A stretch of DNA of 64,000 nucleotides from positions 62,001-126,000 of the forward strand of contig NZ_JFCA01000014.1 of assembly GCF_000612585.1 (NCBI RefSeq), read 5' to 3'. Shown one piece after another: positions 56,035-64,000 of the stretch. The stretch is from Pseudomonas sp. CHM02 (GTDB taxonomy: Bacteria; Pseudomonadota; Gammaproteobacteria; Pseudomonadales; Pseudomonadaceae). The notes beneath the pieces were generated by a model. The model was not told where the DNA came from and searched no databases. It saw only the letters and a list, made by a program, of their open reading frames with translations. The number at the start of each line of letters is the position of its first letter. The stretch's first letter is position 1. The position numbers and the translations under genes were made by a program.

Positions 56035-56535
56035 ATGGCGAAGAGCGACGACGCAGCAAAAGCACCCGCAGGCAAAGGTAAGCTCAAGCTTATCCTGTTG
56101 ATAGTCCTGGGCCTGCTCCTGGCCATCGGCGCCTCGGTGGGTGGCACCTGGTACATCATGCACAGCAGTGCAAGCAAACCGGCACCCGCCGCCGAAACCG
56201 CCAGTAACGTCAAGCAACCGGCAATCTTCGAGCAAATGCTTCCGGCCTTTGTCGCCAACTTCAGTCAGAACGGTCGTCAGCGCTACCTGCAGGTGAGCAT
56301 CACCTTGCTGGCGCGCAACCAGTCGGACCTGGATGCCCTCAAGGTGCATATGCCAGTGATCCGCAACAACCTGGTGATGCTGTTCTCCAGCCAGAGCTTC
56401 GACACACTCGCCACCCCGGTGGGCCAGGAAATGCTGCGCCAGAAAGTCACGGCCAGCGTGCAGGAAGTGGCCCAGAAGGAACTCGGCAAAGTCGTGGTCG
56501 AGCAGGCGCTCTTCACTAACTTCGTATTGCAGTAG
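56035..56535 (+). CDS. fliL: Flagellar basal body protein FliL
   Basis: This is a 166-residue single-pass membrane protein that supports stator function. A basic N-terminus precedes the TM at about 16-40 (LKLILLIVLGLLLAIGASVGGTWYI), then the periplasmic FliL domain (QRYLQVSITLLARNQSDLDALKVHMPVIRNNLVMLFSSQSFDTLATPVGQEMLRQ). It ends in TNFVLQ, typical of the family. It is the first gene of the operon. Confidence 0.95.
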   Translation: MAKSDDAAKAPAGKGKLKLILLIVLGLLLAIGASVGGTWYIMHSSASKPAPAAETASNVKQPAIFEQMLPAFVANFSQNGRQRYLQVSITLLARNQSDLDALKVHMPVIRNNLVMLFSSQSFDTLATPVGQEMLRQKVTASVQEVAQKELGKVVVEQALFTNFVLQ

Positions 56536-56544
56536 GATCACGAC

Positions 56545-57513
56545 ATGGCCGTGCAAGACCTGCTGTCCCAGGATGAAATCGACGCGCTGCTGCATGGCGT
56601 AGACGATGGTCTGGTACAGACCGAAATGGCTGCCGAGCCCGGCAGCGTCAAAAGTTATGACCTCACCAGCCAGGATCGCATCGTCCGTGGACGCATGCCG
56701 ACCCTGGAGATGATCAACGAGCGTTTCGCCCGCTACACCCGTATCAGCATGTTCAACATGTTGCGCCGCTCGGCAGACGTGGCGGTGGGCGGCGTGCAGG
56801 TGATGAAGTTCGGTGAATACGTGCACTCGCTGTACGTACCCACCAGCCTCAACCTGGTCAAGATCAAGCCGCTGCGCGGCACCGCGCTGTTCATTCTTGA
56901 CGCCAAGCTGGTGTTCAAGCTGGTGGACAACTTCTTCGGCGGCGACGGCCGCCACGCCAAGATCGAAGGTCGTGAGTTCACGCCTACCGAGTTGCGCGTG
57001 GTGCGCATGGTGCTGGAGCAAGCCTTCATCGACTTGAAGGAAGCGTGGCAGGCGATCATGGAAGTCAATTTCGAGTACATCAACTCGGAAGTGAACCCGG
57101 CCATGGCCAACATCGTCGGCCCCAGCGAGGCCATTGTGGTGTCGACTTTCCACATCGAACTCGATGGCGGTGGCGGCGACCTGCACGTGACCATGCCGTA
57201 CTCGATGATCGAGCCGGTGCGCGAGATGCTCGACGCCGGCTTCCAGTCCGATCTCGATGATCAGGACGAACGCTGGGTCAAGGCCCTGCGCGAAGACCTG
57301 CTGGACGTCGACGTGCCTCTGAGCGCCACTGTGGCCCGTCGCCAGCTGCGTTTGCGCGATATTTTGCACATGCAGCCGGGGGACATCATCCCCGTCGAAT
57401 TGCCGGAAGAAATGATCATGCGCGCCAACGGCGTGCCGTCATTCAAGGTCAAGCTCGGTTCCCACAAGGGCAACCTGGCGTTGCAAGTGGTTGAGCCGAT
57501 CAACCGACGCTGA
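56545..57513 (+). CDS. fliM: Flagellar motor switch protein FliM
   Basis: This is a 322-residue C-ring protein. The N-terminal CheY-P binding motif is LLSQDEIDALLHG (residues 5-17). The CheC-like middle domain includes NMLRRSADVAVGGVQVMKFGEYV and NPAMANIVGPSEAIVVSTFHIEL, and the C-terminal SpoA domain contains LQPGDIIPVELPEEMIMRANGVPSFKVKLGSHKGNLALQV. The ATG stands 9 bases after the fliL stop. Confidence 0.97.
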   Translation: MAVQDLLSQDEIDALLHGVDDGLVQTEMAAEPGSVKSYDLTSQDRIVRGRMPTLEMINERFARYTRISMFNMLRRSADVAVGGVQVMKFGEYVHSLYVPTSLNLVKIKPLRGTALFILDAKLVFKLVDNFFGGDGRHAKIEGREFTPTELRVVRMVLEQAFIDLKEAWQAIMEVNFEYINSEVNPAMANIVGPSEAIVVSTFHIELDGGGGDLHVTMPYSMIEPVREMLDAGFQSDLDDQDERWVKALREDLLDVDVPLSATVARRQLRLRDILHMQPGDIIPVELPEEMIMRANGVPSFKVKLGSHKGNLALQVVEPINRR

Positions 57514-57569
57514 CTCAACCCCATGATGCATCCCCTATTTATGAATGTTTGCTCCGCCGAGGACATGTA

Positions 57570-58037
57570 ATGGCTACCGAACACGAAATCACTTCCGCCG
57601 AAGACCAGGCCCTGGCTGACGAATGGGCGGCAGCCCTGGAAGAAACCGGCGATGTTGGCCAGGACGATATCGATGCGCTGCTGGCGGCTGACGCCGCTAC
57701 CGCGCCGGCCGGCAATCGCCTGCCCATGGAAGAATTCGGCAGCGTGCCGAAAAACAACGACCCGGTGAGCCTCGACGGCCCGAACCTGGACGTGATTCTC
57801 GACATTCCCGTGTCGATTTCGATGGAAGTGGGCAGTACCGAAATCAACATCCGCAACCTGCTGCAACTCAACCAGGGCTCGGTGATCGAACTCGACCGCC
57901 TGGCCGGTGAGCCGCTGGACGTGCTGGTCAACGGCACCCTGATCGCCCACGGCGAAGTGGTGGTGGTCAACGAAAAGTTCGGCATCCGCCTGACGGACGT
58001 GATCAGCCCGAGCGAACGCATCAAGAAGTTGCGCTGA
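57570..58037 (+). CDS. fliN: Flagellar motor switch protein FliN
   Basis: This is a 155-residue C-ring subunit. The C-terminal SpoA domain (DVILDIPVSISMEVGSTEINIRNLLQLNQGSVIELDRLAGEPLDVLVNGTLIAHGEVVVVNEKFGIRL) is diagnostic. The N-terminal 60 residues are acidic and contain VGQDDIDALLAAD, resembling the CheY-binding motif of FliM. The start at 57570 has a GAGGA site; the upstream in-frame ATG at 57549 is rejected. Confidence 0.96.
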   Translation: MATEHEITSAEDQALADEWAAALEETGDVGQDDIDALLAADAATAPAGNRLPMEEFGSVPKNNDPVSLDGPNLDVILDIPVSISMEVGSTEINIRNLLQLNQGSVIELDRLAGEPLDVLVNGTLIAHGEVVVVNEKFGIRLTDVISPSERIKKLR

Positions 58038-58038
58038 T

Positions 58039-58482
58039 ATGAAGTATTCGATGGCGGGACTGTTTCTGGCGCTGCCATTGAGCGCCCTCGCGGCTGAGCC
58101 GGCCGCGCAAGCGACTGCGGCTGCGGCACCGGTGGTGAGCAGCGGCATCGGCGGGCAACTGACCCAGTTGGTGCTCGGCCTGCTGCTGGTGGTGGGGCTG
58201 ATCTTCGTGCTGGCCTGGCTGATGCGCCGGGTGCAGCGCGTGGGACCGGGCAACGGCCAGGTGATCGAGATGATCGGCTCCCGTGCCCTCGGCCCGCGTG
58301 ATCGGTTGGTGCTGGTGCAAGTGGGCGAGGAGCAGATCCTGCTGGGCATCACTCCCGGCCGCATCACCCCTTTGCATGTGCTCAAGACCCCGGTGAGCGT
58401 GGATCAGAGCCAGTCCGCCACGCCAGAATTCGCCCAGCGCCTGATGGAGTTGCTGGGCAAGGATCAGAAGGATAAGAAGTAA
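58039..58482 (+). CDS. fliO: Flagellar export protein FliO
   Basis: This is a 147-residue protein that helps assemble the FliP ring. A signal-like start ([22 protein letters not shown]) precedes a TM helix at about 49-71 ([28 protein letters not shown]) and the cytoplasmic FliO domain ([36 protein letters not shown]). The stop shares one base with the fliP start (TAATG). Confidence 0.94.
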   Translation: MKYSMAGLFLALPLSALAAEPAAQATAAAAPVVSSGIGGQLTQLVLGLLLVVGLIFVLAWLMRRVQRVGPGNGQVIEMIGSRALGPRDRLVLVQVGEEQILLGITPGRITPLHVLKTPVSVDQSQSATPEFAQRLMELLGKDQKDKK

Positions 58483-59225
58483 TGCGCGTTTTGTTGACGC
58501 TCATGCTGTTGCTGGCGACGCCATTGGCGTTCGGCGCCGACCCGTTGTCGATCCCGGCCATTACGCTGGGGACCAACGCGGCGGGTGCGCAGGAGTATTC
58601 GGTCAGCCTGCAGATCCTGCTGATCATGACTGCGCTGAGTTTTATCCCGGCGTTCGTCATGCTGATGACCAGCTTCACGCGGATCATCATTGTGTTCTCG
58701 ATCCTGCGCCAGGCCCTGGGCCTGCAGCAGACGCCGTCGAACCAGATCCTTACCGGCATGGCCTTGTTCTTGACGCTGTTCATCATGGCGCCGGTGTTCG
58801 ACAAGGTGAACCAGCAAGCCCTGCAACCCTACCTGGCGGAGAAAATGACCGCCCAGGACGCGATCGACAAGGCCCAGGGCCCGATCAAGGATTTCATGCT
58901 GTCGCAGACCCGCTCCAGCGACCTTGAGCTGTTCATGCGCCTGTCCAAGCGGACCGACATCGCCACCCCGGACCAGGCGCCGCTGACCATCCTGGTACCG
59001 GCGTTCGTCACGTCGGAGTTGAAGACCGCGTTCCAGATCGGCTTCATGATCTTCATTCCGTTCCTGATCATCGACCTGGTGGTGGCGAGCGTGCTGATGG
59101 CCATGGGCATGATGATGCTGTCGCCGCTGATCATCTCGTTGCCGTTCAAGATCATGCTGTTTGTGCTGGTAGACGGCTGGGCGCTGATTATCGGCACCCT
59201 GGCCGGCAGTTTCGGCGGGGTATAG
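58482..59225 (+). CDS. fliP: Flagellar export gate protein FliP
   Basis: This is a 247-residue core component of the FliPQR export gate. The cleaved signal peptide (about 1-18) is followed by [60 protein letters not shown], near-invariant, and the C-terminal pair of helices ([35 protein letters not shown]). It is coupled to fliO by TAATG. Confidence 0.97.
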   Translation: MRVLLTLMLLLATPLAFGADPLSIPAITLGTNAAGAQEYSVSLQILLIMTALSFIPAFVMLMTSFTRIIIVFSILRQALGLQQTPSNQILTGMALFLTLFIMAPVFDKVNQQALQPYLAEKMTAQDAIDKAQGPIKDFMLSQTRSSDLELFMRLSKRTDIATPDQAPLTILVPAFVTSELKTAFQIGFMIFIPFLIIDLVVASVLMAMGMMMLSPLIISLPFKIMLFVLVDGWALIIGTLAGSFGGV

Positions 59226-59229
59226 CGCG

Positions 59230-59499
59230 ATGACGCCAGAAGTAGCCGTCGACCTGTTCCGTGAAGCGCTGTGGCTGACCACCGTGATGGTCGCCGTGCT
59301 GGTGGTGCCGAGCCTGTTGGTGGGCCTGCTGGTGGCGATGTTCCAGGCGGCGACGCAGATCAACGAACAGACCTTGAGCTTCCTGCCGCGCCTGCTGGTG
59401 ATGCTGGTCACCCTGATCGTCGCCGGCCCCTGGCTGGTGCAGACCTTCATGGAATACATCCTGCAGTTGTACGGCAGTATTCCGCAGTTGATCGGCTGA
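59230..59499 (+). CDS. fliQ: Flagellar export gate protein FliQ
   Basis: This is an 89-residue two-helix membrane protein, MTPEVAVDLFREALWLTTVMVAVLVVPSLLVGLLVAMFQAATQINEQTLSFLPRLL, the standard FliQ sequence. It joins FliP and FliR in the export pore. It is 4 bases from fliP and 4 from fliR. Confidence 0.97.
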   Translation: MTPEVAVDLFREALWLTTVMVAVLVVPSLLVGLLVAMFQAATQINEQTLSFLPRLLVMLVTLIVAGPWLVQTFMEYILQLYGSIPQLIG

Positions 59500-59503
59500 C
59501 CCA

Positions 59504-60289
59504 ATGCAGTCCTTGCTGGCATTGACCGACACTCAGATCAGCACCTGGGTGGCTTCCTTCATTCTGCCGCTGTTCCGGGTGACGGCGATGTTGATGGCCA
59601 TGCCGGTGTTCGGCACCACCCTCGTGCCACGCCGGGTGCGCCTGTACTTTGCGGTGGCGATCACCGTGGTGATCGTGCCTGGGCTGCCGCCGATGCCACC
59701 GGTCAACGCCATCGATCTCAGTGCATTGCTGCTGATTGCCGAGCAGATCCTGATCGGCGCGCTGATGGGCTTTTCCCTTACTCTGTTTTTCCAGGCATTC
59801 GTAGTTGCCGGGCAAATCATCTCGATTCAGATGGGCATGGGCTTCGCGTCCATGGTCGACCCCACCAATGGCGTGTCGGCTGCGGTGATCGGGCAGTTCC
59901 TGACCATGCTGGTGACCTTGCTGTTCCTGGCAATGAACGGCCATCTGGTGGCCTTTGAGGTGATGACCGAAAGCTTCACCACGTTGCCGGTGGGGTCAGG
60001 GCTGGTGGTCAATCACTTCTGGGAGATCGTGGGGCGCCTGGGCTGGGTATTCGGCGCTTCGCTGTTGCTGGTGCTGCCGGCGATCACCGCGTTGCTGGTG
60101 GTCAACATCGCATTTGGCGTGATGACCCGTGCGGCGCCGCAACTGAACATTTTCTCGATTGGTTTCCCGTTGACCCTGGTGTTGGGCATGGGGATTTTCT
60201 GGATCGGCCTGGCCGACATTCTCAATCAGTATCAACCGCTGGCGACTGACGCCCTGCAGTTCTTACGTGATCTGGCACGGGCGCGCTGA
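59504..60289 (+). CDS. fliR: Flagellar export gate protein FliR
   Basis: This is a 261-residue multi-helix export gate component. Typical segments are FILPLFRVTAMLMAMPVFGTTLVPRRVRLYFAVAI and FQAFVVAGQIISIQMGMGFASMVDPTNGVSAAVIGQFLTMLVTLLFLAMNGHL, then VMTRAAPQLNIFSIGFPLTLVLGM. It completes the FliPQR channel. flhB follows 3 bases on. Confidence 0.96.
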   Translation: MQSLLALTDTQISTWVASFILPLFRVTAMLMAMPVFGTTLVPRRVRLYFAVAITVVIVPGLPPMPPVNAIDLSALLLIAEQILIGALMGFSLTLFFQAFVVAGQIISIQMGMGFASMVDPTNGVSAAVIGQFLTMLVTLLFLAMNGHLVAFEVMTESFTTLPVGSGLVVNHFWEIVGRLGWVFGASLLLVLPAITALLVVNIAFGVMTRAAPQLNIFSIGFPLTLVLGMGIFWIGLADILNQYQPLATDALQFLRDLARAR

Positions 60290-60292
60290 GCC

Positions 60293-61429
60293 ATGGCCGA
60301 GAGCGAGAGTGGTCAGGACAAGACAGAAGACCCCACGGAGAAACGCAAAAAGGACTCCAGGGAAAAGGGCGAGATTGCGCGCTCCAAAGAGCTCAATACC
60401 GTTGCCACCATGATGGCGGGCGCTGGCGCGTTGCTGATCTACGGCGGCGGCCTGGCGCTGGACTTGATGGAGCTGATGAAGCACAACTTCGCCTTGCCCC
60501 GTGAAGTGCTGCTCAACCCCGATGCGATGGGCCAGTACCTGCTGCACTCCGGCAAGATCGCGATCCTGGCGGTACAGCCGATCCTGATCACCTTGCTGCT
60601 GGCCGCGCTGATCGGTCCGGTCGCCCTGGGTGGCTGGCTGTTTGCCGCCGGTAGCCTGGCGCCCAAGTTCAGCCGCATGAACCCGGCTGCGGGGCTCAAG
60701 CGCATGTTTTCCGCCAAGGCGTTGGTGGAGTTGCTCAAGGCCTTGGCCAAATTCATCCTGATTCTGTTTGTGGCGCTGATGGTGTTGTCGTCCGACATCG
60801 ACGACCTGCTGCGCATCGCCCATGAGCCGCTGGAGTCGGCGATCATCCACAGCGTGCAGGTGGTGGGCTGGAGCGCGCTGTGGATGGCGGCGGGGCTGAT
60901 CATCATTGCTGCGGTGGACGCGCCGATCCAGCTGTGGGAAAGCCACAAGAAGCTGTTGATGACCAAGCAGGAAGTGCGCGACGAGCACAAGGACCAGGAG
61001 GGGCGCCCCGAGGTCAAGCAGCGCATTCGCCAACTGCAGCGGGAAATGTCCCAGCGCAAGATGATGGCCTCGGTGCCCGACGCCGACGTGGTCATCACCA
61101 ACCCGACCCACTACGCCGTCGCCCTTAAATACGACCCGGAGAAAGGCGGTGCGCCGATGCTGCTGGCCAAGGGCAGCGACTTCACCGCCTTGAAGATCCG
61201 CGAAATTGCGGTGGCCAATGACATCCTGCTGCTGGAGTCGCCGGAGCTGGCGCGGTCGATCTTCTACTCCACCGACCTCGACCAGGAAATCCCCGCCGGG
61301 TTGTACTTGGCCGTGGCCCAGGTGTTGGCTTACGTCTATCAGATTCGCCAATACCGCGCGGGCAAGGGCAAGCGACCTGATCCGCTCAAAGACTTGCCAA
61401 TCCCGCCAGACCTGCGCCGCGACGCCTGA
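60293..61429 (+). CDS. flhB: Flagellar export switch protein FlhB
   Basis: This is a 378-residue protein. The N-terminus MAESESGQDKTEDPTEKRKKDSREKGEIARSKEL precedes four TM helices. The cytoplasmic domain has the autocleavage NPTH motif with Asn270 (ITNPTHYAVALKYD), where cleavage switches export from rod/hook to filament substrates after FliK action. A basic C-terminus (GKGKRPDPLKDLPIPPDLRRDA) ends it. It is the last gene of the fliL operon. Confidence 0.97.
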   Translation: MAESESGQDKTEDPTEKRKKDSREKGEIARSKELNTVATMMAGAGALLIYGGGLALDLMELMKHNFALPREVLLNPDAMGQYLLHSGKIAILAVQPILITLLLAALIGPVALGGWLFAAGSLAPKFSRMNPAAGLKRMFSAKALVELLKALAKFILILFVALMVLSSDIDDLLRIAHEPLESAIIHSVQVVGWSALWMAAGLIIIAAVDAPIQLWESHKKLLMTKQEVRDEHKDQEGRPEVKQRIRQLQREMSQRKMMASVPDADVVITNPTHYAVALKYDPEKGGAPMLLAKGSDFTALKIREIAVANDILLLESPELARSIFYSTDLDQEIPAGLYLAVAQVLAYVYQIRQYRAGKGKRPDPLKDLPIPPDLRRDA

Positions 61430-61441
61430 TATTTGCCTCCC

Positions 61442-61533
61442 CTGCGGGAACCGGCGAAAAACGCGAGGATGCCGCGTTCACCTTGATTCCCCGCGTCATC
61501 GTTAACGACCATCGCTGGCAAGCCCGCGCCTGC
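61442..61533. repeat. Degenerate REP pair after flhB
   Basis: CTGCGGGAACCGGCGAAAAA starts the element and GCTGGCAAGCCCGCGCCTGC ends it. The interior (GCCGCGTTCA, CGTCATCGTTAACGACCATC) is almost the same as that of the REP at 53897-53996, so both derive from one family, but its arms are eroded. Confidence 0.65.
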
Positions 61534-61669
61534 AGTGGGCGTGTGGGCTGCCGTTCGTCGAAAACTGAACTTGACCTGTCAACTTTGACAGTAGCCAGCA
61601 TTGTCATCTTGAGGTTCCATGGCGCCACACACTGCGCACAGGCCGTTATGAGATGCAGGGGGAGAGGTC

Positions 61670-61870
61670 ATGGAGGCGGTGACGGGCACGATCAAATCCT
61701 ACAGCCGAAAAACCGGGGAGGGCTTGATTGCACTGGATGGCGAGGATGAGCCAGTGCGTGTGGACCTCGACAGCTCGGCCGGGATGTGGCTGAAGAAAGG
61801 CCTGCGTGTGCAGTTTGCGCGGATCCATCGCCCCAAAGGGGTGTATGCGTTCCATATCAAGCTCATCTAG
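61670..61870 (+). CDS. Cold-shock-domain-like protein (66 aa)
   Basis: This is a 66-residue protein with the size and opening of a cold-shock protein ([28 protein letters not shown]). The RNP1 motif (KGFGFI in the canonical neighbour) is replaced by TGEGLIAL and the RNP2 motif (VFVHY) by VRVDL, so the aromatic residues for nucleic-acid stacking are missing. It may be a diverged paralogue with altered binding. It lies 44 bases before the canonical Csp, with a GGGGGAGAGG ribosome site. Confidence 0.75.
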   Translation: MEAVTGTIKSYSRKTGEGLIALDGEDEPVRVDLDSSAGMWLKKGLRVQFARIHRPKGVYAFHIKLI

Positions 61871-61914
61871 CGATGCCCGTAAGGTGCATCGAGCGAGAGG
61901 TCAGGAGAACGGTA

Positions 61915-62118
61915 ATGGCAACGGGTACTGTGAAGTGGTTCAACGCAGAAAAGGGGTTTGGGTTTATCACGCCTGACGATGGAAGCGCTGATGTGTTTGT
62001 CCATTATTCCGCGATAGAGAGTGACGGTTTCAAAAGCCTCGAAGAGGGCAAGAAAGTCGAATTCGACATCACTCAAGGCCAAAAAGGCCCGCAGGCCGCC
62101 AGCGTCAAGCCTTTGTAG
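61915..62118 (+). CDS. Cold shock protein (CspA family)
   Basis: This is a 67-residue single-stranded nucleic-acid chaperone, [67 protein letters not shown], with RNP1 KGFGFI and RNP2 VFVHY intact. The ATG at 61915 has an AGGAGAAC site; the frame is open to 61786. It sits between flhB and flhA, with the flhA sigma-54 promoter downstream. Confidence 0.96.
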   Translation: MATGTVKWFNAEKGFGFITPDDGSADVFVHYSAIESDGFKSLEEGKKVEFDITQGQKGPQAASVKPL

Positions 62119-62180
62119 TTCCATCCTCAATGATCGCCCAGCGGCAATGCCTAGGTACGATCTCTCTCCTCAAGCGAAAG

Positions 62181-62198
62181 TTGGAAGGCTTCTTGCAA
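62181..62198 (+). promoter_or_regulatory. Sigma-54 promoter of flhA
   Basis: TTGGAAGGCTTCTTGCAATA has GG-N10-GC. It lies 64 bases before the flhA start and after cspA, which supports separate FleQ/RpoN control of flhA (with flhF and fleN expected downstream in pseudomonads). Confidence 0.7.
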
Positions 62199-62259
62199 TA
62201 CCGCCTCCAAGACGCCTCCTGGCGTCAAAACTTTGCTTCAAAGGACACGAGGAATACCG

Positions 62260-64000
62260 GTGGAACGTTCTCAAATGCTCGGCACGGCGCGCAGCACCCT
62301 GACTGACCTCTCGCGGGGCAATCTGGGTGTGCCGTTGTTGTTGCTGGTGATGCTGGCAATGATGATGTTGCCGATGCCGCCGTTCCTGCTGGACGTGTTC
62401 TTTACCTTCAACATTGCCCTGTCCGTCGTGGTGCTGCTGGTTTGCGTGTACGCCCTGCGGCCGCTGGATTTCGCGGTGTTCCCGACGATTCTGCTGGTGG
62501 CGACCCTGCTGCGCCTGGCGCTCAACGTGGCCTCGACCCGTGTGGTCATGCTCCACGGCCAGGACGGCCACGCCGCCGCCGGTAAGGTGATCCAGGCCTT
62601 CGGTGAGGTGGTGATCGGCGGTAACTACGTGGTCGGTATCGTGGTGTTCGCGATCCTGATGATCATCAACTTCGTGGTGGTCACCAAGGGTGCCGGGCGG
62701 ATCTCCGAGGTAAGTGCGCGGTTTACCCTCGACGCCATGCCCGGTAAACAGATGGCCATCGACGCCGACCTCAACGCCGGCCTGATCGACCAGAACCAAG
62801 CCAAGTCGCGCCGCCTGGAAGTGGCCCAGGAGGCCGAGTTCTACGGCTCCATGGACGGTGCCAGCAAGTTCGTGCGCGGTGACGCCATCGCCGGCCTGCT
62901 GATTCTGTTCATCAACCTCATCGGCGGCATGGCCGTGGGGATCTTCCAGCACGGCATGACCTTCGGCGATGCGGGCAAGGTTTATGCCTTGCTGACCATT
63001 GGTGACGGTTTAGTGGCGCAATTGCCATCACTGTTGTTATCTACAGCAGCGGCCATCATGGTGACCCGTGCTTCAGGCTCCGAAGACATGGGCAAGCAGA
63101 TCAGCCGGCAGATGTTTGCCTCGCCCAAGGCCCTGGCCGTGGCGGCGGGCATCATGGCGATCATGGGTATCGTGCCGGGCATGCCCCACGTGTCGTTCCT
63201 GAGCATGGCGGCCATGGCGGCCGGCGGTGCTTACCTGTTCTGGAAAAAGCAGAACGCTATCAAGGTCCAGGCCCAGCAGGAGATCGCGCGCCAGCAGGAG
63301 CTGTTGCCATCCCCGGCCCGCGCCCAGGAAACCAAGGAGCTGGGCTGGGATGACGTGACCCCGATCGACATGATCGGCCTGGAAGTCGGCTACCGCCTCA
63401 TCCCGTTGGTGGACCGCAACCAGGGCGGCCAATTGCTCGCGCGGATCAAGGGCGTGCGCAAGAAGCTGTCCCAGGACCTGGGCTTTTTGATGCCCACCGT
63501 GCACATCCGCGACAACCTCGACCTGGCGCCGAGCGCCTACCGCCTGACCCTGATGGGCGTGATCCTGGCCGAAGCCGAGATCTACCCGGACCGCGAGCTG
63601 GCGATCAACCCAGGGCAGGTATTCGGCAGCCTCAACGGCATTACCGCCAAAGATCCGGCTTTTGGCCTGGATGCGGTGTGGATCGAAATCAGCCAGCGCA
63701 GCCAGGCACAGTCTCTGGGTTACACCGTGGTGGACGCCAGCACCGTGGTCGCCACCCACCTCAACCAGATTCTGTACAAGCACTCCCACGAGCTGATCGG
63801 CCACGAGGAAGTCCAGCAATTGATGGGTTTGCTCGGCAAAGCCTCGCCAAAACTCGCCGAAGAGCTGGTGCCGGGCGTGCTGTCGCTGTCGCAGTTGCTC
63901 AAGGTGTTGCAGGCGCTGCTGGCCGAACAGGTGCCGGTACGCGACATTCGCAGCATTGCCGAGGCTATCGCCAACAATGCCGCCAAGAGTCAAGATACTG
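62260..64000 (+). CDS. flhA: Flagellar export protein FlhA (5' part)
   Basis: FlhA is the export-gate ion channel with a cytoplasmic chaperone-binding ring. The GTG at 62260 (site ACGAGGA) gives V-ERSQMLGTARS then LTDLSRGNLGVPLLLLVMLAMMMLPMPPFLLDVFFTFNIALSVVVLLVCVYALRPLDFAVFPT, matching known FlhA. The family signature ASTRVVMLHGQDG and the FHIPEP-type region (GRISEVSARFTLDAMPGKQMAIDADLNAGLIDQNQAKSRR) follow. About 580 of roughly 710 codons are in the window; the reading frame is open to the last base. Confidence 0.96.
   Translation, partial: MERSQMLGTARSTLTDLSRGNLGVPLLLLVMLAMMMLPMPPFLLDVFFTFNIALSVVVLLVCVYALRPLDFAVFPTILLVATLLRLALNVASTRVVMLHGQDGHAAAGKVIQAFGEVVIGGNYVVGIVVFAILMIINFVVVTKGAGRISEVSARFTLDAMPGKQMAIDADLNAGLIDQNQAKSRRLEVAQEAEFYGSMDGASKFVRGDAIAGLLILFINLIGGMAVGIFQHGMTFGDAGKVYALLTIGDGLVAQLPSLLLSTAAAIMVTRASGSEDMGKQISRQMFASPKALAVAAGIMAIMGIVPGMPHVSFLSMAAMAAGGAYLFWKKQNAIKVQAQQEIARQQELLPSPARAQETKELGWDDVTPIDMIGLEVGYRLIPLVDRNQGGQLLARIKGVRKKLSQDLGFLMPTVHIRDNLDLAPSAYRLTLMGVILAEAEIYPDRELAINPGQVFGSLNGITAKDPAFGLDAVWIEISQRSQAQSLGYTVVDASTVVATHLNQILYKHSHELIGHEEVQQLMGLLGKASPKLAEELVPGVLSLSQLLKVLQALLAEQVPVRDIRSIAEAIANNAAKSQDT

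Overview
The window looks like a chromosomal segment of a Pseudomonas fluorescens-group bacterium. The evidence is GC-rich coding DNA, a Pseudomonas-type flagellar locus (fleQ, fleS, fleR, fleP/fliT-type gene, hptB module), a phhR/phhABC phenylalanine hydroxylase cluster, and many REP-type inverted repeats with TGTAGGAGC or TGTGGGAGC ends. No rRNA, tRNA, CRISPR array, transposase or integrase was recognised.

Region 1 (1-26.5 kb) is housekeeping and accessory DNA. It holds the 3' part of cobS; a MarR regulator and MFS transporter that share a palindromic operator-like motif; a tiny membrane ORF; a secreted glutathione peroxidase; a FadL-type porin; several small conserved hypotheticals; rmuC; a very large SSF transporter/histidine kinase/receiver hybrid; a DUF454 membrane protein; a YecA/UPF0149 protein; recQ; a second MarR regulator; a PlpD-type patatin phospholipase; a SelW-like CxxC protein; a DMT exporter; an AraC regulator; an LpxH-like phosphoesterase; and phhC-phhB-phhA divergent from phhR.

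Region 2 (26.6-64 kb) is an almost continuous flagellar locus, all on the + strand. The order is flgFGHIJKL, a lone FabH-like ketoacyl synthase, fliC, flaG, fliD, fliS, fliT-like, fleQ, fleS, fleR, fliEFGHIJ, an hsbA-hsbR-hptB-like partner-switch module, fliK, fliLMNOPQR, flhB, two cold-shock-domain genes, and flhA (cut by the window end). The early rod/hook genes flgBCDE are not upstream of flgF here. Sigma-54 type -24/-12 elements (GG-N10-GC) are visible upstream of flgF, fleS, fliE, fliL and flhA, with a variant upstream of fliD. A sigma-28-like element precedes fliC. This fits the Pseudomonas hierarchy of FleQ/RpoN, then FleSR/RpoN, then FliA.

The least ordinary parts are: (i) the FabH-like gene sitting alone between flgL and fliC, where other pseudomonads keep flagellin-glycosylation genes, with no glycosyltransferase present; (ii) an imperfect inverted duplication of about 0.77 kb between hptB and fliK, with a REP pair at its centre and hexamer repeats on its arm; (iii) a degenerate cold-shock-domain paralogue beside a canonical Csp between flhB and flhA; and (iv) REP elements placed at nearly every module boundary of the flagellar locus. 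I found no clear candidate for a wholly unknown system. Most of the content is recognisable.
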